From Paenalcaligenes sp035302345 (GTDB taxonomy: Bacteria > Pseudomonadota > Gammaproteobacteria > Burkholderiales > Burkholderiaceae_B), in the NCBI GenBank assembly GCA_035302345.1, contig DATGSS010000054.1, positions 1 to 13,743 of the forward strand: a DNA stretch of 13,743 nucleotides, in the 5' to 3' direction. The notes under the pieces were generated by a model. That model was given only the letters and a program-made list of their open reading frames with translations, had not been told where the DNA came from and did no database searches. How positions within the stretch are numbered: position 1 is the stretch's first letter; each line of letters starts with the position of its first letter. Positions 13,375-13,743 of the stretch are shown here, piece after piece. Both the position numbers and the translations under genes were made by a program.

Positions 13375-13743
13375 ATGGATTCTCAACATTCTTCTTTTCA
13401 GTTTTCTCAGCGTGCCCTCCAGCTAACGAGTTCGGCCATTCGCGAGATCCTGAAGGTGACGACACGGCCTGAGGTGATTTCTTTTGCAGGCGGACTGCCA
13501 TCACCCGAGGGGTTTCCTGTGGAACAGTTGCAGCAGGCCTTTGACCGGGTGTTTGCAACCCAGGGGCGCGCCGCTTTGCAATATGGGCCTACCGAGGGTT
13601 ATCAACCGTTGCGCGCGTGGGTGGCCGCGCACTTGAGCCGTCCTGGGGCTGATGTGGCGGCGGACGAGGTCCTCATCGTGTCGGGTTCTCAGCAGGCTTT
13701 GGATATGCTGGGCAAACTATTTATTGACCCGGGCAGCAAGGTC
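13375..13743 (+). CDS. PLP-dependent aminotransferase, LysN/MocR-type, N-terminal part (runs off window)
   Basis: The first 123 codons of a class I aminotransferase; the frame is open to the end of the window. Translation begins MDSQHSSFQFSQRALQLTSS. Family features are the opening S-x-I-R-E-I-L, then VISFAGGLPSPEGFP (34-48) for substrate contact, ALQYGPTEGYQPLRAWVA (67-84), the GP-x-E-G-x-x-x-L-R motif, and VLIVSGSQQALDMLGKLFIDPGSKV (99-123), whose SGSQQALD contacts the PLP phosphate. These match 2-aminoadipate aminotransferase (LysN) and the aminotransferase half of MocR proteins; there is no DNA-binding winged helix in front, so this is the free enzyme type. The catalytic lysine lies beyond the window. 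ATG 13375 is 59 bases after the Rieske stop, and AGGATC about 12 bases upstream may serve as a ribosome site. Confidence 0.9.
   Translation, partial: MDSQHSSFQFSQRALQLTSSAIREILKVTTRPEVISFAGGLPSPEGFPVEQLQQAFDRVFATQGRAALQYGPTEGYQPLRAWVAAHLSRPGADVAADEVLIVSGSQQALDMLGKLFIDPGSKV

Overview
This window looks like chromosomal DNA from a betaproteobacterium, most likely of the Alcaligenaceae. That is an inference from the protein families and from the order of a YajR-type transporter followed by ssb, an arrangement I recall next to uvrA in Bordetella-like genomes. No rRNA, canonical tRNA, CRISPR array, insertion sequence or phage gene was found.

Left part, + strand (1-3735): a YajR-like major facilitator transporter, the single-stranded DNA-binding protein SSB with an intact acidic tip, and a RhlE-type DEAD-box RNA helicase with an Arg/Gln-rich insert and a basic tail. 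A 500-base gene-free stretch (3736-4236) follows. It holds several strong inverted repeats, including a nested set at 4155-4229 that folds on paper into a three-way junction with no unpaired base at the junction.

Middle, - strand (4237-6253): an SOS-regulated umuD-umuC operon (DNA polymerase V) behind a textbook LexA operator at 6324-6343. The UmuD is unusual. It starts only six residues before the position where UmuD is normally self-cleaved, the catalytic lysine is replaced by arginine, and it carries a Thr/Ala/Asn-rich insert and a long tail. It looks like a gene-encoded UmuD' rather than a self-processing UmuD. Divergent from it on the + strand is a small flavin reductase gene (6564-7118), whose terminator lies inside the 3' end of the next, convergent gene.

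Right-middle, - strand (7181-10795): a tightly coupled four-gene operon for an MCE/Mla-type lipid ABC transporter. In transcription order these are a STAS-fused MlaE permease, an MlaF-like ATPase, an MlaD-like MCE protein and a PqiC-like outer-membrane lipoprotein. The junctions are TAA|ATG, a 1-base gap, and an ATGA overlap. The products should form one envelope-spanning lipid transport complex.

Right end, + strand (11061-13743): an aromatic/aspartate aminotransferase, a VanA-like Rieske oxygenase, and the first 123 codons of a second, LysN/MocR-type class I aminotransferase that runs off the window. This may be a small amino acid or aromatic metabolism cluster, but substrates cannot be read from the sequence. 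Most of the window is ordinary housekeeping. The points most worth a second look are the pre-activated UmuD and the three-way-junction element downstream of umuC.
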